Source: Streptomyces canus (lineage in GTDB: Bacteria > Actinomycetota > Actinomycetes > Streptomycetales > Streptomycetaceae). Taken from it: DNA of 64,000 nucleotides. Below are positions 1-8,232 of the stretch, one piece after another (position 1 is the stretch's first letter; each line of letters opens with the position of its first letter). Position numbers and translations under genes: made by a program. The stretch lies in assembly GCF_001514145.1 (NCBI RefSeq), contig NZ_KQ948678.1, forward strand, positions 62,001-126,000. Direction: 5' to 3'. Below the pieces are notes generated by a model. The model did no database searches. It was not told where the DNA came from and worked only from the letters and a program-made list of their open reading frames with translations.

Positions 1-292
1 ACCCGCCATCGAGTCGGACAGCGTCGCCGGGCTCTACACACACCTGCCCGCCGGCCGCTGGTCCAGCGTCATCTCGCACGCGTGGCTGCACATGTTCGGC
101 GTACCGGACGGCATGCGGGTGGTGCCCCTGGACGGGCCCGCGCGCGGACCACGGGTCGGACTGGTCGTCGCTGGCGGCGAACCGCAGTCGGTACTGGCGC
201 AGGCACTGCTCAAGGTGGCACGGGAGGCACGGGTACGGGACGCACTGGACGAGTTGCTGCGGACGCACCTGGAAGGCGCCGGCCCCCGCTGA
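1..292 (+). CDS. LysR-type regulator, C-terminal part only
   Basis: The reading frame is open from the left edge and ends at 292, giving about 97 residues of a C-terminus. The segment IESDSVAGLYTHLPAGRW followed by ISHAWLHMFG reads like the end of a LysR effector-binding domain, with the usual final strand GPRVGLVVAGG and a closing helix rich in Ala, Leu and Arg. The HTH and most of the effector domain lie outside the window. The formate dehydrogenase gene follows 105 nt downstream on the same strand; LysR regulators next to formate dehydrogenases are common in actinobacteria, so it may control that gene, but this is inferred from position. Confidence 0.7.
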   Translation, partial: PAIESDSVAGLYTHLPAGRWSSVISHAWLHMFGVPDGMRVVPLDGPARGPRVGLVVAGGEPQSVLAQALLKVAREARVRDALDELLRTHLEGAGPR

Positions 293-397
293 TAGTCGAG
301 GGCTATCCCGGCATAGCGAAGTTCGCTTTGACCAGGGCGGTCGACCCCGGGGATCGTGAACAGCACTTTCCAGCAACGCAGTTGAGGAGCCGTGACC

Positions 398-1558
398 ATG
401 GCCAAGGTGCTCTGCGTCCTGTACGACGACCCCACCGGCGGACACCCCACCACATACGCCCGGGACGACCTCCCCGTGATCGACCACTACCCCGGCGGCC
501 AGACCACCCCCACCCCCGAGGCCGTCGACTTCACCCCGGGCCACCTGCTCGGCAGCGTCTCCGGGGAACTCGGCTTGCGTGCCTTCCTGGAGAAGGCCGG
601 GCACACCCTCGTCGTCACCTCCGACAAGGACGGCGACGGCTCCGTCTTCGACCGCGAACTGCCCGACGCGGACGTCGTGATCTCGCAGCCGTTCTGGCCC
701 GCGTACCTGACCCCCGAGCGCATGGCCGCCGCGAAGAACCTCAAGCTCGCCATCACCGCGGGCATCGGCTCCGACCACGTCGACCTCGACGCCGCGATCG
801 CCCACGGCGTGACGGTCGCCGAGGTGACGTACTGCAACAGCATCAGCGTCGCCGAACACGTGGTGATGATGACGCTGTCGCTCGTCCGCAACTACTTGCC
901 CTCGCACCAGGTGGTCCTCGACGGCGGCTGGAACATCGCCGACTGCGTGGCCCGCTCCTACGACCTGGAAGGCATGCACGTCGGAACGGTCGCCGCAGGC
1001 CGCATCGGCCTCGCGGTCCTGCGCCGCCTCGCCCCCTTCGACGTGAAACTGCACTACACGGACCGCCACCGGCTGCCGCGCGAGGTGGAGGAGGAGCTGA
1101 ACCTGACCTTCCATCCGACAACCGCCGACATGGTCCCGCACTGCGACCTCGTCACGATCAACGCGCCGCTCCACCCGGAGACCGAGGGCCTCTTCGGCGA
1201 CGAACTGCTGGCCACGATGAAACGCGGCGCCCACCTCATCAACACGGCCCGCGCAAAGATCGTCGACCAGGACGCAATCGAACGCGCCCTGCGCAGCGGC
1301 CAGCTGGCGGGCTACGCGGGCGACGTCTGGTATCCTCAGCCCGCCCCCGCCGACCACCCTTGGCGCACCATGCCTCACCACGGGATGACCCCGCACATCT
1401 CCGGCTCCTCCCTCTCCGCACAGGCCCGCTACGCGGCCGGCACCCGCGAGATTTTGGAGTCTTGGCTGTCGGGCAGCCCGATCCGCGGCGAGTACCTGAT
1501 CGTCGAAGGAGGCGCCCTGGCCGGCACCGGCGCCCACTCCTACTCGGTCACCCACTGA
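398..1558 (+). CDS. fdh: NAD-dependent formate dehydrogenase
   Basis: Oxidises formate to CO2 with reduction of NAD+ in the cytosol; a member of the D-2-hydroxyacid dehydrogenase superfamily. The 386 residues are close to the ~400 of the Pseudomonas-type enzyme. Visible signatures are CNSISVAEH (substrate-binding Asn), a Rossmann turn VGTVAAGRIG, TDRHR after beta-2 (Asp for NAD choice), NTARAKI (catalytic Arg), PQPAPADHPWRTMP (Gln) and MTPHISG (catalytic His). The C-terminus GGALAGTGAHSYS is typical of the family. ATG at 398 is preferred over GTG at 392 because GAGGAG at 385-390 has proper spacing only to the ATG. It is a stand-alone, metal-free enzyme type with no subunit genes nearby. Confidence 0.95.
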   Translation: MAKVLCVLYDDPTGGHPTTYARDDLPVIDHYPGGQTTPTPEAVDFTPGHLLGSVSGELGLRAFLEKAGHTLVVTSDKDGDGSVFDRELPDADVVISQPFWPAYLTPERMAAAKNLKLAITAGIGSDHVDLDAAIAHGVTVAEVTYCNSISVAEHVVMMTLSLVRNYLPSHQVVLDGGWNIADCVARSYDLEGMHVGTVAAGRIGLAVLRRLAPFDVKLHYTDRHRLPREVEEELNLTFHPTTADMVPHCDLVTINAPLHPETEGLFGDELLATMKRGAHLINTARAKIVDQDAIERALRSGQLAGYAGDVWYPQPAPADHPWRTMPHHGMTPHISGSSLSAQARYAAGTREILESWLSGSPIRGEYLIVEGGALAGTGAHSYSVTH

Positions 1559-1570
1559 CGCGAACTGCGG

Positions 1571-1608
1571 CTGTCACACCGGCGCTCGCAGATCCGCTGG
1601 TGTGGCAG
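1571..1608 (+). terminator. Hairpin after formate dehydrogenase
   Basis: Positions 1571-1584 and 1595-1608 form a 14-bp stem (two G-T pairs) around a 10-nt loop, starting 13 nt after the fdh stop codon. There is no clear T-run, as is usual for Streptomyces terminators. Confidence 0.65.
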
Positions 1609-1923
1609 CGTGAGGGTGCGGCACAGTCCTGGACTGCGACGACTTGCCGCAGCGGCCCCGCTCCTCAGCACCGGGTGCAGGGCCTCTGTGCGGGGGAATG
1701 GGAATCCGCTGCGCGAAGTTCCGACCGCGTCTGCTGAGCTGTAGTGACAGTCGGGATTCCCTATCGGGCAGGCCCCCTCAGGGAACGACAGGGACCACAA
1801 AGGGACCGCAAGGACAGGAACCAACCGACAAGGACCGCGCAAGGCCGACACAGGTGCACACGTCTGACCTGCAAGAACGGCGTGATTCGACACTGATCGG
1901 CAAGGACCGCCAAGATCCTCAAA
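1609..1923. other. Gene-free flank of tRNA fragment with GGAC repeats
   Basis: No convincing coding region. Between about 1780 and 1923 the sequence repeats short GGGACC / AAGGAC words (acagggaccac, aagggaccgca, caaggacagga, caaggaccgcg, gcaaggaccgc). Such clusters occur next to integrase attachment cores as arm-type binding sites, which fits the adjoining tRNA fragment. That function is inferred. Confidence 0.4.
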
Positions 1924-1968
1924 GGACTCATAATCCGTCGGCCGTGGGTTCGAGTCCCACCCGCCCCA
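1924..1968 (+). tRNA. 3' fragment of a tRNA(CAT); likely att scar
   Basis: The sequence has an anticodon loop CTCATAA, the 3' side of the anticodon stem, a variable loop, a perfect T-arm (GTGGG, TTCGAGT, CCCAC) and a 3' acceptor strand CCGCCCC with discriminator A. The anticodon CAT fits elongator tRNA-Met or tRNA-Ile2. Upstream bases do not form an acceptor stem or D-arm, so this is half a gene. The break lies inside the anticodon stem, the usual crossover zone of tyrosine integrases. The right side is probably original chromosome because the tRNA terminator follows. Confidence 0.75.
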
Positions 1969-1972
1969 CTGT

Positions 1973-1989
1973 GCAGGTCTGTGACCTGC
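1973..1989 (+). terminator. Terminator of the tRNA
   Basis: GCAGGTC TGT GACCTGC is a perfect 7-bp stem with a 3-nt loop, 4 nt after the tRNA 3' end. Confidence 0.6.
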
Positions 1990-2338
1990 GGAAACGTCTC
2001 AGCAGGGGTGCGGATTCAGGACTTTGGTGCAACGAGACAAAATCCGCTGCTCGTGACTTCAACTCTAGGGCTGCAGGCGTGAGTTTGAATCGCTCTGACC
2101 TGCTCTGATGTGATGGCTTGGGCGTTGGGCACGCTTCCGTGGCCGACGTTTTCGAGGCCTGGACGCGCGATTCTGGACGCCGGCTGGACGCGAGGAATCG
2201 CAAGTGCCGTCTGGTGATCTTCGAGTCGGCCTTCTGCCCGGGTGGCGTGTGGGTGCGACGGGCCGCGCGAGAGGGCTGTGGCCGAGGCGAGCACCGGGAT
2301 AACGGCCGGTACAGGAAACGGCCCAGCGCGCCCTTGCC
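1990..2338. other. No gene recognised
   Basis: Open frames are present on both strands but none shows a family signature, a ribosome site or biased codon positions. Nothing else was seen here. Confidence 0.4.
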
Positions 2339-3130
2339 TCATGCCGTGGCGTGCGCGCCCCTGTCGCGTTGTGACACGGCCAGGTAACCGACAAATCCGA
2401 TGATCGCTGCCGTCCAGGCGAGGGTGACCGGTCCCAGGCCGAAGTCGAGGCCACCGCGGGTGCGGGAAATTGCCATCCAGTCGGCGAGCGAGGCTCCGAG
2501 GGGGCGCGTGATGACGTACGCGGTCCAGAAGGCGGTCACTGCGCCCAGGGTGCCGAAGCGGTGGGCCAGGGCGGGTGCGCAGATGGCGGCGGCGAAGAGG
2601 GCGACCGAGCCCAGGTAGCCGAAGCCGATGGTGGCGGTCAGGTCGCCTGCGGCGGTGCCGAGGGCGAAGGTCGCGAGGACGGCCGCCCAGTAGAACGCCT
2701 CGCGGCGGCGAGTCCGGACGGTGTGGATGGAAAGGGTGCGCTCGCTCGCGTACCAGAGGGCGAAGACCGCGGCCAGTGCGGTGAGGAAGGCTGGTGTCGA
2801 CACGGCGTAGGGCACGCCGAGGCCGACGTGCAGGACGTCGGCGGCCATGGTGCCGAACACGCTGACCATGACGACGGCCGTCCAGTAGGCCCAGGCGACG
2901 TACCGGCGGAGAGCGAACTGGACGGCCAGGGAGGCCGCCAGGGCGAGGCCGCCGAGCGCGACCGCCGGAATCGGGCCGAGCGTGCGGGCCAGGAGGTCGG
3001 ACGCCGTCTCGCCCATTCCGGTGGTCAGCACCTTGATGATCCAGAAGTAGACGGTCACGTGCGGCACCTTGTTTGCCAGTTGGCGTACGGGGGCGAGGGG
3101 GTGTTCATCGAGGACGGGCTCTGCGGTCAT
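2339..3130 (-). CDS. COG4705-type multipass membrane protein (copy A)
   Basis: A 263-residue polytopic membrane protein of unknown function. After a short cytosolic N-terminus the conserved opening KVPHVTVYFWIIKVLTTGMGETASDLL leads into about eight membrane segments. Other family marks are ASERTLSIHTVRTRRREAFYW, ATFALGTAAGDLTA and AYVITRPLGASLADW. The inner repeat of GETxxD / GTAAGD / RPLGAxxxDW suggests an internally duplicated bundle with acidic residues in the membrane, as in transporters, but the substrate is unknown. ATG 3130 is preferred over the upstream ATG at 3178 because family similarity starts just after it and a conserved promoter repeat (3156-3171) would lie inside a longer gene. 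Two paralogues lie at 8922 and 9929. Confidence 0.8.
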   Translation of the reverse strand: MTAEPVLDEHPLAPVRQLANKVPHVTVYFWIIKVLTTGMGETASDLLARTLGPIPAVALGGLALAASLAVQFALRRYVAWAYWTAVVMVSVFGTMAADVLHVGLGVPYAVSTPAFLTALAAVFALWYASERTLSIHTVRTRRREAFYWAAVLATFALGTAAGDLTATIGFGYLGSVALFAAAICAPALAHRFGTLGAVTAFWTAYVITRPLGASLADWMAISRTRGGLDFGLGPVTLAWTAAIIGFVGYLAVSQRDRGAHATA

Positions 3131-3155
3131 GATCCGCACGATCGCACTTCGAGCA

Positions 3156-3171
3156 TGAACGCAACCTGAAC
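3156..3171 (-). promoter_or_regulatory. 11-bp direct repeat upstream of copy A
   Basis: On the minus strand GTTCAGGTTGCGTTCA: two GTTCA half-sites with an 11-nt period, the geometry bound by OmpR/PhoB-type response regulators. The site ends 25 nt before the start codon, so a leaderless transcript would place it across the -35 region. Confidence 0.6.
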
Positions 3172-3325
3172 GGTGCACGGGCAGCCGAGATCACTGGGGC
3201 TCGTCGGCACTACGCCGTTCGGGCCTGTCGCGGGGGCTGCAGCCTGCCAACCCCCTCACCTTGGTGAGGTGAGGGGCGCCTTCTCACCCGCCTCTAACCG
3301 ACGAACCGTACTGTGAGATGTTCTC

Positions 3326-3338
3326 CTACGAAATGTAG
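3326..3338. promoter_or_regulatory. BlaI-type operator CTAC-N5-GTAG
   Basis: CTACGAAATGTAG sits in a longer inverted repeat (3319-3345, TGTTCTCCTAC / GTAGGAGAACA) in front of the gene at 3380. The same 13-nt pattern precedes the DedA operon, the glycosyltransferase operon and the blaI-like gene. Confidence 0.65.
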
Positions 3339-3379
3339 GAGAACATGGTTCCGGGGCGCGTGACGACGAAAGGTGCAGG

Positions 3380-3865
3380 ATGGCCGACAGCTCGAACGTC
3401 ACGACGACCAGTGCCCTTCGCACCGGCTTCCCACCGCGGACCGCCCGGCCTCGGGGCCGGTGGGGCGAACCTTGGCTCGCGGCCGTCGCGGGGGCTTTCA
3501 CGCTTGCCCAGCTCGTCCTCGTACGACCTGATCTCGGTCTCGGCTGGGACGAGACGGTCTACGTCAGCCAGGTCAGCGGCCAAGTTCCCGCCGCCTTCTT
3601 CAGCGCGCCTCGCGCCCACGGCATCTCTCTCCTCGTCGCGCCGATTGCGTCGTGGTCCGACTCCACCATTGTTCTGCGGGTCTACCTGGTGGTTCTCTCC
3701 GGTCTGGTCCTCTACGTGGCCCTGCGCGTCTGGCGAGCTCACGTCATGCCGCGCGTCCTCGCCCAGCCCGGCGACCCGCCGCCCGCCTACGCGCGCACCT
3801 GGTCCAGGGAGCGGGCCGGCGTTCACCACGCCTACGTCGCTCCATTCGTCCGGCAGGGGCGGTGA
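3380..3865 (+). pseudogene. N-terminal remnant of a membrane glycosyltransferase-like protein
   Basis: 161 residues. Residues 1-120 resemble the start of actinobacterial GT39/GT-C-like membrane proteins: an Arg/Pro-rich leader, a first membrane helix, then LGWDETVYVSQVSG with the acidic DE of this family, ISLLVAPIASW and a further helix. Whole proteins of this type have about 450-550 residues with many helices. Here the frame ends after an unrelated polar tail (from about WRAHVMPRVL onward), so most of the protein has been lost, probably by deletion. The stop overlaps the next start by 4 nt (GTGA), so translation may still couple to the flippase gene. It lies behind a BlaI-type operator. Confidence 0.55.
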
Positions 3866-4809
3866 CCGCGGTGACTGTGTCCGGCAGCGTGAGCGTGACC
3901 GCCAGCAGGCGCCACTACGTGCGGCTGGGCATCACCCTCGCGGTGCTCGTCGCCTCCGTCGGCATGCTCGCGGCGCATCGGGCCACCCTCGACAGCGGTA
4001 CCGACCAACTGGCCGCCGCCGACGGGGAATGGCTGGTGCTCGCCTGCTTCGCCACTGTCGCCACGTGGGTGTGCGCGGCTGTGGCGCAGCAGGGGGCGGT
4101 CATCGAGCGGCTGCCGAAGGGACGGCTGGTGGCCGCTCAGTTCGCGGCGTGCGCCGCCAACCACATCCTGCCCGCAGGGGCGGGGGCGAGCCTGGTCAAC
4201 CTGCGGTTCCTGACGCGGTGCGGCCTGTCCACCAGGCGCTCGGCGACCGCGCTGGCTGTGAAGGCGGCGGTCGGCGGGATCGTCCGGTGCGTGCTGGGCG
4301 TCGTCCTGCTGGTGGCATCACCGGGCGCTGTCCCGCTGTCGGCGCGGGTCCCACACGTGCTGGTCCTGGCGCCGGTGGCGGCGGCAGGCGTCGTGCCGGC
4401 GGTGGTGGCCAGCGGTCGGCTCAGGCGGGCGGTGGGGCGGGCCGTGACCGACGTGCGGGAGGTGCATCGCTCCCGAGGGCGGGCCTGCGCGCTGTGGGGC
4501 GGCTCGGTCGCGTTCGCGTTGCTGCACGCGGGCGTGGTCGTCGCTGTGGTCCACGCCCTCGGTCTCGCGTTGCCCACGAGCCATGTGGTGATGGCCTACC
4601 TTGTTGCCAGCGGCGCGGCGGCCCTGCTCCCCACGCCCGGTGGACTGGGGTCGCTGGACGCCGCGCTCGCCTTCGCGCTCACGGCCGCCGGGGCACCGGG
4701 GCACACGGCGATCTCGGCGGTCATCGGCTATCGCCTGCTCACCGGATGGCTGCCGATGGCACCGGGACTGCTGGTCCTGGGGTTGCTGGCCCGCCGTTCG
4801 GCGCTGTGA
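3862..4809 (+). CDS. LPG-synthase-TM-type flippase-like membrane protein
   Basis: 315 residues, six or more membrane helices, with AANHILPAGAGASLVNLRFL and the late motif LLPTPGGLGSLDAALAFAL. Both are signatures of the lysylphosphatidylglycerol synthase transmembrane region (UPF0104), whose members translocate or handle lipid head groups. The C-terminal catalytic synthase domain is absent, as in most actinobacterial members. The start is GTG 3862, overlapping the previous stop and preceded by GGGGCGG. The longer frame from 3652 only reads the preceding gene out of frame. It is probably co-transcribed with the 3380 remnant from the BlaI-type operator and so part of the envelope regulon. Confidence 0.8.
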   Translation: MTAVTVSGSVSVTASRRHYVRLGITLAVLVASVGMLAAHRATLDSGTDQLAAADGEWLVLACFATVATWVCAAVAQQGAVIERLPKGRLVAAQFAACAANHILPAGAGASLVNLRFLTRCGLSTRRSATALAVKAAVGGIVRCVLGVVLLVASPGAVPLSARVPHVLVLAPVAAAGVVPAVVASGRLRRAVGRAVTDVREVHRSRGRACALWGGSVAFALLHAGVVVAVVHALGLALPTSHVVMAYLVASGAAALLPTPGGLGSLDAALAFALTAAGAPGHTAISAVIGYRLLTGWLPMAPGLLVLGLLARRSAL

Positions 4810-4902
4810 GCCGGTGGCGGTGCTCGCAACCCTCGTGCCGCCAGAACCAGCCGTCGACCGTGACGACACACCCGTGCCTGGCCTGGCCTGGTCCAGCGCC
4901 TC

Positions 4903-5658
4903 CTAGCCCCTGACCGCCGTCAACACGTTCTCCTCGAAGGGGCCGCCCTTGACCGTGACCTCCTTCACCGTGCCGATGCCCTTCACGTAGTACTTGTTGT
5001 CCACGACCCCGGGCTCCAGCGGCGTCCATTCCTTCGTGCGCAGGGCCCCGGTGAAGGTCTTGTACGGGACGGACACGCGCGACGTCAGGTCCAGGACCTG
5101 GAAGCGGTCCTCGGCCTGGCCGGGGTAGTACTCCTGCTGTCCGGCAGCGCCGGGTACGGGGTGGGCGGGCAGGAAGATGCCCGGGCGGGCGCCGTCACGG
5201 CCTGCGCGCCAGGTGCCCTCGGTGGAGAGCATGTTGCCGTGGGCGTCGAGTTCGGCGGTGTCCTCGCCGAAGTACCAGACGTTCCCGGCGGCGTCCTGGG
5301 CGTAGTAGTCGCGGGTGGCCTCGTGGAGGGTGCGGCCGGTGTAGAGGCGGTCCTCGACGACGCGGCAGGGGATGCCGGTGATCTTCTCGGTCTCGCGGGT
5401 GGCGGTGAGGTACTCCGTGGATTTGGCACCGTCCTTGATGCCGCTGTAGACCAGCGTCCGGCCGGGCGGGAGCGGGAACCACGGGTTGTCGACGGTCGCC
5501 GAGAAGCTGCGGGGAGCGGGAGTGGTCGTCGTCGGTGCCGCGGGTTGGTGGCTTGAGCTTCCCGAACCCGGGGAACAGGCCGTCAGCACGACCGTGGCCG
5601 TGCAGCCGGCGACGACGGTGAGGACCAGTGCGCCGCGTTTCGATCCTTTGCTTATCAT
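4903..5658 (-). CDS. Secreted lipoprotein, unknown function
   Basis: 251 residues. The N-terminus MISKGSKRG, a hydrophobic stretch and lipobox LTAC-S (Cys 28) mark an exported lipoprotein. A Ser/Pro/Thr-rich linker follows, then a compact domain starting FSATVDNPWFPLPPGRTLVYSG, with DYYAQDAAGNVWYFGEDTAEL and a beta-rich end. This looks like a family of actinobacterial lipoproteins often found beside two-component systems. It is divergent from the response regulator gene at 5825 and the 166-nt gap holds paired inverted repeats, so the two may be co-regulated; the lipoprotein may be a target or an envelope accessory of that system. No enzyme motif was seen. Confidence 0.8.
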   Translation of the reverse strand: MISKGSKRGALVLTVVAGCTATVVLTACSPGSGSSSHQPAAPTTTTPAPRSFSATVDNPWFPLPPGRTLVYSGIKDGAKSTEYLTATRETEKITGIPCRVVEDRLYTGRTLHEATRDYYAQDAAGNVWYFGEDTAELDAHGNMLSTEGTWRAGRDGARPGIFLPAHPVPGAAGQQEYYPGQAEDRFQVLDLTSRVSVPYKTFTGALRTKEWTPLEPGVVDNKYYVKGIGTVKEVTVKGGPFEENVLTAVRG

Positions 5659-5700
5659 CGGGACTCCCTCGTCGAACTGTGGGTTCGAGCCTGCTCGCGA

Positions 5701-5779
5701 GTGGCTAAGGGGACCCTGAAACGGTCCCCACGAGCCCCTGAGGGGTGCGGTCGGATCGACTCAGCGTCTCCTTAGCCAC
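5701..5779. promoter_or_regulatory. Inverted repeats between divergent genes
   Basis: GTGGCTAAGG (5701-5710) is repeated exactly in inverse form as CCTTAGCCAC (5770-5779). Inside lies a second palindrome, GGGGACC (5709-5715) with GGTCCCC (5724-5730). The arrangement lies between the lipoprotein and response-regulator starts and looks like a shared operator. Confidence 0.5.
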
Positions 5780-5824
5780 CCCCCACTACGCTGGACACCA
5801 GCAGGGCCTGCGCGAGGAGGCGCC

Positions 5825-6550
5825 ATGCGGATTCTCGTGGTCGAGGACGAAGCGCCCATGGCCGAGCTGCTGCGGCGCTGCCTGACGGAGAACGGCTTCG
5901 CGGTCGACGTGGCCGCCACCGGCGAGGACGGCCTCTGGTACGCCGGGGAGACCGACTACGACGTGATCGTCCTGGACGTGATGCTGCCGGGCACCGACGG
6001 GTTCGGTGTGCTGCGTGAGATCCGCGCCGCCGGCCGGTGGGCGCCCGTCCTGCTGCTCACCGCACGGGACGCCGTCGAGGACCGGGTGCGCGGTCTGGAT
6101 CTGGGCGCGGACGACTACCTCGTCAAGCCCTTCGCACTCGCCGAACTATTGTCCCGGCTGCGCGCGCTGATGCGCCGGGGCGCCCGCGAACGGCCCGCCG
6201 TGCTCACCGTCGGCGACCTCAGCCTCGATCCAGCGACCCGCTCCGTGGCCCGTGACGGTACGCCGATCACCTTGACGGCCAAGGAGTTCGCGCTGCTGGA
6301 GTGCCTGATGCGGCGGCCCGGCCAGGTGCTGTCCAAGGCCGAACTCATCGGACACGTCTGGGACTTCACCTTCGACGCGGACTCGAACGTCGTGGAGGTG
6401 TACGTGGGCTACCTGCGGCAGAAGATCGACCGGCCCTTCGGACGGCGGTCACTACGCACCAGCCGGGGCGCCGGCTACTGGCTGAGAGACGACCGCAAGG
6501 ACGATGCGAACCGCAAGGACGATGCGGATCATGCGCGCCCTGTTGGCTAG
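5825..6550 (+). CDS. OmpR/PhoB-family response regulator
   Basis: 241 residues. The receiver domain starts MRILVVEDEAP; the acidic pocket is E7-D8-E9 and the phosphoacceptor is Asp51 in VIVLDVMLPG, with DDYLVKPFA supplying the conserved Lys. The C-terminal winged helix includes LTAKEFALLECLMRRPGQVLSKAEL and the recognition-wing end RTSRGAGYWL. GAGGAGG lies 7 nt before the ATG. The tail after residue 225 holds an 18-nt tandem duplication (6493-6510 and 6511-6528) and overlaps the kinase gene, so the two are translated together. Targets are unknown; the adjacent inverted repeats suggest autoregulation and control of the lipoprotein. Confidence 0.92.
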   Translation: MRILVVEDEAPMAELLRRCLTENGFAVDVAATGEDGLWYAGETDYDVIVLDVMLPGTDGFGVLREIRAAGRWAPVLLLTARDAVEDRVRGLDLGADDYLVKPFALAELLSRLRALMRRGARERPAVLTVGDLSLDPATRSVARDGTPITLTAKEFALLECLMRRPGQVLSKAELIGHVWDFTFDADSNVVEVYVGYLRQKIDRPFGRRSLRTSRGAGYWLRDDRKDDANRKDDADHARPVG

Positions 6551-8063
6551 GCTCCCCGTCCGTCTCCCCCTCCGGCTCCGCCTGACCCTCGCCTTCTGTC
6601 TGGCGATGGCGACGGTGCTCACCGCCCTGGGTGCCTTCCTCTACACCCGGATGGGCACCGAACTGACCCGTGCCGTCGACCTCGACCTGCGCGCACGGGC
6701 CGCTGCCACCGTCGGCTCCCTGGCCCAGCGCGAACGGGCCCCGCTGGACGCGGGCAGTGGACTCATCGACCCCGACGAGTCGTTCGGCCAGATCCTCACG
6801 CTGCACGGTGACGTCGTCGAGACCACCCCGGCCGTCGCAGCCGCGCCCATGCTGTCGCCCGGCACCGCACGGACCGTCAACGAGCCGGTCTTCCTCAGCC
6901 GCCATGTCGTGGGCATCGACGACCCGGCCCGACTGCTCGCCCTGCCCGTCCGTCTGCCGGGGACGGTCGAACAGCCCGCCGTCCTCGTCGTCGGCGCACC
7001 GCTCGGCGACCGCGCGGAGGCACTGGACCGGCTGCTGCTCCTGCTGCTCATCGGCGGGCCGCTCGCCCTGGCGGCGTCCTCGTACGCGGGCTGGCTGCTG
7101 GCGGGCGCGGCCCTGCGACCGGTCGGGCGAATCCGCCGGGAAGCCGCCGCGATCTCCGAGACCGAGCCGGAACGGCGCCTGACCGTTCCACCGACCGGGG
7201 ACGAACTGGCCCGTCTCGCGCACACCCTCAACGCCATGCTCGCGCGCCTCCAGGAAGCACTGGAACGCGAGCACCGTTTCGTCGACACCGCCGGACACGA
7301 GCTGCGCACCCCGCTGGCCCTGCTGCGGGCCGAGCTCGAGCTGGCCACGGCACGCCCGCGCGACCGCGCCGAACTCGAAGCCGCCCTACGTTCCGCCGCC
7401 ACCGAGACCGACCGGCTCGTCGGGCTCGCCGAGGACCTCCTCGTCCTGGCCCGCACCCGACAGGGTCGGCTCCCACTGCGCCGCGAACCGGTGCCCCTGC
7501 CACGACTGCTCACCGACGCGGCCGAGGCGTTCCGCGCCCGCGCGACCGCTGAGGGTGCGACGCTCACCGTGGAGACGTTTGCGGCCCCCGAGGCAACCGC
7601 CGACGCCGATCCGGTACGGCTGCGCCAAGTCCTGCACAACCTCCTCGACAACGCCCTGCGCCACTCCGGCCCGTCGGGGCCCGGCCGCATCGTCCTGAGC
7701 ACCGAACGAGCGGACAGTGCCGTGAAGTTGTGCGTGGGTGACGAGGGCCAGGGCTTCCCGCCGGCCATGCTCGCCGGGCCACCGTCGGGCTCGTCGGCCG
7801 ACGAGAGTGCCGGTGGGCTCGGCCTCGCCATTGTCGCCATGATCGCCGCGGCACACGGCGGCCGGGTGAGCCTGGCCAACCGTCCGTCGGGCGGGGCTCT
7901 CGTCACCGTGAGCCTGATCGCCGCGCCAGTACAGGGAAGCGGTGCCGAGTGCCCGAGTGCTGCGGTCGGCTCGTGCGCGGGGCCGGCCGAGGCAACTGGC
8001 GAACGCGGAGCACACTCCTCGCCGAGCAGCGGCGCGGAGTCCACGCATCCGAGGCCAATGTAG
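6522..8063 (+). CDS. Sensor histidine kinase paired with 5825 regulator
   Basis: 513 residues if started at ATG 6522 (6504 and 6531 are alternatives). Order: an Arg-rich N-terminus, TM helix 1 (about 15-38), an extracytoplasmic segment of about 130 residues, TM helix 2 (LLLLLLIGGPLALAASSYAGWLLAG), HAMP, then the H-box RFVDTAGHELRTPLALL with phosphorylated His259. The ATPase domain has LHNLLDNALRHS (N box), VGDEGQGFP (G1) and SAGGLGLAIVAM (G2). The last 40 residues are low-complexity. A likely terminator hairpin lies 120 nt downstream. Confidence 0.92.
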   Translation: MRIMRALLARLPVRLPLRLRLTLAFCLAMATVLTALGAFLYTRMGTELTRAVDLDLRARAAATVGSLAQRERAPLDAGSGLIDPDESFGQILTLHGDVVETTPAVAAAPMLSPGTARTVNEPVFLSRHVVGIDDPARLLALPVRLPGTVEQPAVLVVGAPLGDRAEALDRLLLLLLIGGPLALAASSYAGWLLAGAALRPVGRIRREAAAISETEPERRLTVPPTGDELARLAHTLNAMLARLQEALEREHRFVDTAGHELRTPLALLRAELELATARPRDRAELEAALRSAATETDRLVGLAEDLLVLARTRQGRLPLRREPVPLPRLLTDAAEAFRARATAEGATLTVETFAAPEATADADPVRLRQVLHNLLDNALRHSGPSGPGRIVLSTERADSAVKLCVGDEGQGFPPAMLAGPPSGSSADESAGGLGLAIVAMIAAAHGGRVSLANRPSGGALVTVSLIAAPVQGSGAECPSAAVGSCAGPAEATGERGAHSSPSSGAESTHPRPM

Positions 8064-8184
8064 AAGACGGTCAGGCCTCCGCGCAGATTTCTGGCCGGAG
8101 TCAGGCAGGGCGTCCGCGTGGCCTTCCTTTCCTGACGGCTTGTGACGGCGAGGTCGCGGCTACGGCGCACAGCGGGCGTGCGGG

Positions 8185-8213
8185 GCCGCCCAGGTGGATG
8201 TCACCTGGGCGGC
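8185..8213. terminator. Strong bidirectional terminator hairpin
   Basis: GCCGCCCAGGTG (8185-8196) pairs perfectly with CACCTGGGCGGC (8202-8213) around a 5-nt loop, between the kinase gene and the convergent remnant at 8233. Confidence 0.8.
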
Positions 8214-8232
8214 GTCCTGCCGGGCGGGGGGT

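Noticed and set aside
82..1737. 551-residue plus-strand frame over the formate dehydrogenase gene
   Set aside because: Arg/Pro/Gly-rich shadow of fdh in another frame; no signatures, while fdh is fully conserved.
2400..3169. Plus-strand frames over the first COG4705 gene
   Set aside because: Antisense shadows; the minus strand has the conserved membrane protein.
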